Positions 6,831 through 8,153 of a DNA stretch of 8,153 bases are shown piece after piece (the stretch's first letter is position 1; each line of letters starts with the position of its first letter). This DNA is from Candidatus Rifleibacteriota bacterium (GTDB lineage: Bacteria; Riflebacteria; Ozemobacteria; Ozemobacterales; Ozemobacteraceae), in the NCBI GenBank assembly GCA_022704885.1, contig JAKJFO010000184.1, positions 1 through 8,153 on the forward strand, read 5' to 3'. Made by a program: the position numbers and the translations under genes. The notes beneath the pieces were generated by a model that ran no database searches, was not told the origin of the DNA, and was given only the letters and a program-made list of their open reading frames with translations.

Positions 6831-7988
6831 ATGCGTAATTTTACCTTTTATAATCCGACGAAGATTATTTTTGGCAAGGGAACCATTGGTGCGCTCAAGC
6901 GCGAGATTCCCGAGGGCAAAAAAATTATGCTGGTTTATGGCGGGGGAAGCATCAAGCATAACGGGACTTATAATGAGATCATGAGCGCTCTCGAAGGTCG
7001 CGAGGTTCATGAATTCTCGGGAGTAGAGCCGAACCCGACCTACGAAACCCTGATGAAATGTGTCGAGCAGGTCAAGGCAACCGGTTGTGATTTTCTGCTG
7101 GCGGCCGGCGGTGGTTCGGTCATCGATGGCACCAAGTTTATCGCAGCAGCAGTTCTTTTCGACGATGATCCCTGGAAGATAATCCAGACCTACGGTTCTT
7201 GCGTTAAGCAGGCCTTGCCTTTTGCCAGCGTGCTGACGCTGCCGGCAACCGGGTCTGAGATGAATTCCGGTTCAGTTATCACACGTGCCGCCACCAAGGC
7301 CAAACTGCCGTTCAACAGCGCAAAGGTGTTTCCGATGTTTTCGGTTCTTGATCCGCTCAAGACCTATACATTGCCGCCGCGCCAGGTTGCCAACGGTATC
7401 ATCGATGCATTTGTACATATTGCCGAGCAGTATATGACACAGCCGGCTCAGGCCTGTGTGCAGGATCGATTTGCTGAAGGTCTGCTGATGACGCTCATCG
7501 AAGAGGGCCCTCTGGCACTCAAAGATCCCGAAAATTACGATGTCAGAGCCAATCTGATGTGGTGTGCGACTCTGGCGCTGAATGGCCTGATCGGGGCCGG
7601 TGTGCCACAGGACTGGTCAACCCACATGATCGGCCATGAACTGACGGCCCTTTACGGTCTCGATCATGCGGTAACGCTGGCGATCGTTCTGCCGGCCAAC
7701 CTGACACTGCGTAAGGCAGCCAAACTCGAAAAATTGGCTCAGTTCGGCCGTCGTGTCTGGAACATCAAGTCAGGTAACGACGAACATCAGGCCGCCGAGG
7801 CCATTCATAAAACGCGCGAATTCTTTGAATCGCTGGGAGTCAAGACCCGTTTGAGCGATTACAATATCGGTGCCGAGGGGGTCGATAAAGTCATTGCCCA
7901 GCTGAAATCACACCAGATGATCAAGCTTGGCGAAAACGGTGAAGTCGATCTTGAGATGAGCCGCCAGATCCTCGAACTCTGCCTTTGA
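6831..7988 (+). CDS. yqhD: YqhD-type NADPH-dependent aldehyde reductase / iron-containing alcohol dehydrogenase
   Basis: This 385-residue cytoplasmic enzyme reduces a broad range of aldehydes, including short-chain and lipid-peroxidation aldehydes, to alcohols. It aligns by eye with E. coli YqhD (387 residues) along its whole length. The cofactor-binding N-terminal half has GKG (15-17), GGGS at 37-40 and GGGSVIDGTKF at 93-103. Ser40 occupies the place where NAD-preferring relatives carry Asp, which favours NADPH. TLPATGSE (136-143) and LPPRQVANG (181-189) are family motifs. The catalytic metal ligands are D192, H196, H265 and H279, in IIDAFVH and in the THMIGHE ... LDHA segment. The gene stands alone, with its own candidate promoter and a strong terminator, so it is probably a single-gene transcript. 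In E. coli yqhD is controlled by YqhC and aldehyde stress; no such regulator gene is visible here. A butanol dehydrogenase (BdhA-type) label is an equivalent alternative within the same family. Confidence 0.95.
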   Translation: MRNFTFYNPTKIIFGKGTIGALKREIPEGKKIMLVYGGGSIKHNGTYNEIMSALEGREVHEFSGVEPNPTYETLMKCVEQVKATGCDFLLAAGGGSVIDGTKFIAAAVLFDDDPWKIIQTYGSCVKQALPFASVLTLPATGSEMNSGSVITRAATKAKLPFNSAKVFPMFSVLDPLKTYTLPPRQVANGIIDAFVHIAEQYMTQPAQACVQDRFAEGLLMTLIEEGPLALKDPENYDVRANLMWCATLALNGLIGAGVPQDWSTHMIGHELTALYGLDHAVTLAIVLPANLTLRKAAKLEKLAQFGRRVWNIKSGNDEHQAAEAIHKTREFFESLGVKTRLSDYNIGAEGVDKVIAQLKSHQMIKLGENGEVDLEMSRQILELCL

Positions 7989-7995
7989 ATAAATT

Positions 7996-8153
7996 CTAAT
8001 TCAATGAGTCAGGCTGCCTTGTGGTGGCCTGATTTTTTTTGCGGCGGATTATGCTGGCGACGAGCAGTGACAGCATGACAATTATCGTGATGCCGATCAG
8101 CAGAGGTCTGAACCAGAGCCATTCGCCCTGGCCGATGTTGATGCGGCCTTCGA
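7996..8153 (-). CDS. C-terminal end of a membrane protein (51 residues visible), 5' part outside the window
   Basis: Reading the minus strand from the right edge, an open frame (first full codon at 8151) gives 51 residues ending at a TAG at 7998-7996. It begins EGRINIGQGEWLW, followed by a clear membrane helix (about residues 17-35, PLLIGITIIVMLSLLVAS), then IIRRKKNQ and a short polar tail. A single helix followed by positive charges at the C-terminus fits a protein anchored with its bulk outside the cytoplasm, or the last helix of a larger transporter. The family cannot be told. The stop is 7 bases beyond the yqhD stop, in convergent orientation. The last codons overlap the yqhD terminator, and its RKKN codons are written across the run of eight A. 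Confidence 0.75.
   Translation of the reverse strand, partial: EGRINIGQGEWLWFRPLLIGITIIVMLSLLVASIIRRKKNQATTRQPDSLN
8009..8040 (+). terminator. Intrinsic (rho-independent) terminator of the yqhD-like gene
   Basis: The arms TCAGGCTGCC and GGTGGCCTGA pair over ten positions (eight Watson-Crick, two G-U) around a TTGT loop and are followed at once by eight T (8033-8040). It begins 20 bases after the yqhD stop. On the minus strand no T-run follows the stem in the direction of transcription, so it acts for the plus strand only. It lies wholly inside the coding end of the convergent minus-strand gene. Confidence 0.92.

Noticed and set aside
6711..7010. A minus-strand open frame of 99 codons overlapping the start of yqhD and the divergent intergenic region
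   Set aside because: Most of it is antisense to well-conserved yqhD codons, it has no clear ribosome site, and the intergenic 40 codons are open within what chance allows. No family is recognised.
1..8153. Mobile elements, defence systems or CRISPR arrays
   Set aside because: No transposase, integrase, nuclease, toxin or regularly spaced repeats are visible; all genes look like ordinary chromosomal metabolism and envelope functions.

Overview
The window carries six protein-coding genes or gene ends on the plus and minus strands, plus one short gene end at the right edge. It looks like a Gram-negative-type bacterial chromosome of roughly balanced base composition. Codon use looks uniform, and there is no sign of insertion sequences, phage genes, CRISPR arrays, tRNA or rRNA. 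The organism cannot be named from the sequence. The mix of a gingipain-like secreted protein, a Tim44/zinc-ribbon/TerB protein and a YqhD-type reductase would fit a less-studied bacterial phylum, but that is only inference.

Left edge (1-716): the C-terminal part of a secreted, possibly peptidase C25 (gingipain)-like protein. A 146-base gap (717-862) follows with no gene and only a weak promoter-like match.

Centre left (863-4636): three plus-strand genes that form a probable operon and a coherent pathway. A DUF819 membrane protein is followed 19 bases later by an exported SH3-SH3-NlpC/P60 cysteine peptidase of the YkfC type. After a 62-base gap, which contains a striking CGATNN hexamer repeat, comes an L-Ala-D/L-Glu epimerase of the YkfB type with every catalytic and substrate-specificity residue in place. 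Together they suggest salvage of cell-wall peptides. The peptidase releases L-Ala-D-Glu outside the cytoplasm, the DUF819 protein is a plausible but unproven importer, and the epimerase converts the product to L-Ala-L-Glu for ordinary peptidases.

Centre right (4645-6645, minus strand): a 666-residue membrane-anchored protein that contains two tandem copies of a Tim44-like plus zinc-ribbon module and a C-terminal TerB-like domain. It is convergent with the epimerase, with only 8 bases between the two stop codons.

Right (6646-8153): a 185-base divergent intergenic region with a candidate promoter for each direction, then a YqhD-type NADPH-dependent aldehyde reductase. A strong intrinsic terminator follows it. 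The terminator lies inside the last codons of a convergent minus-strand gene, whose 51-residue C-terminal end (one membrane helix and a basic tail) runs off the right edge.
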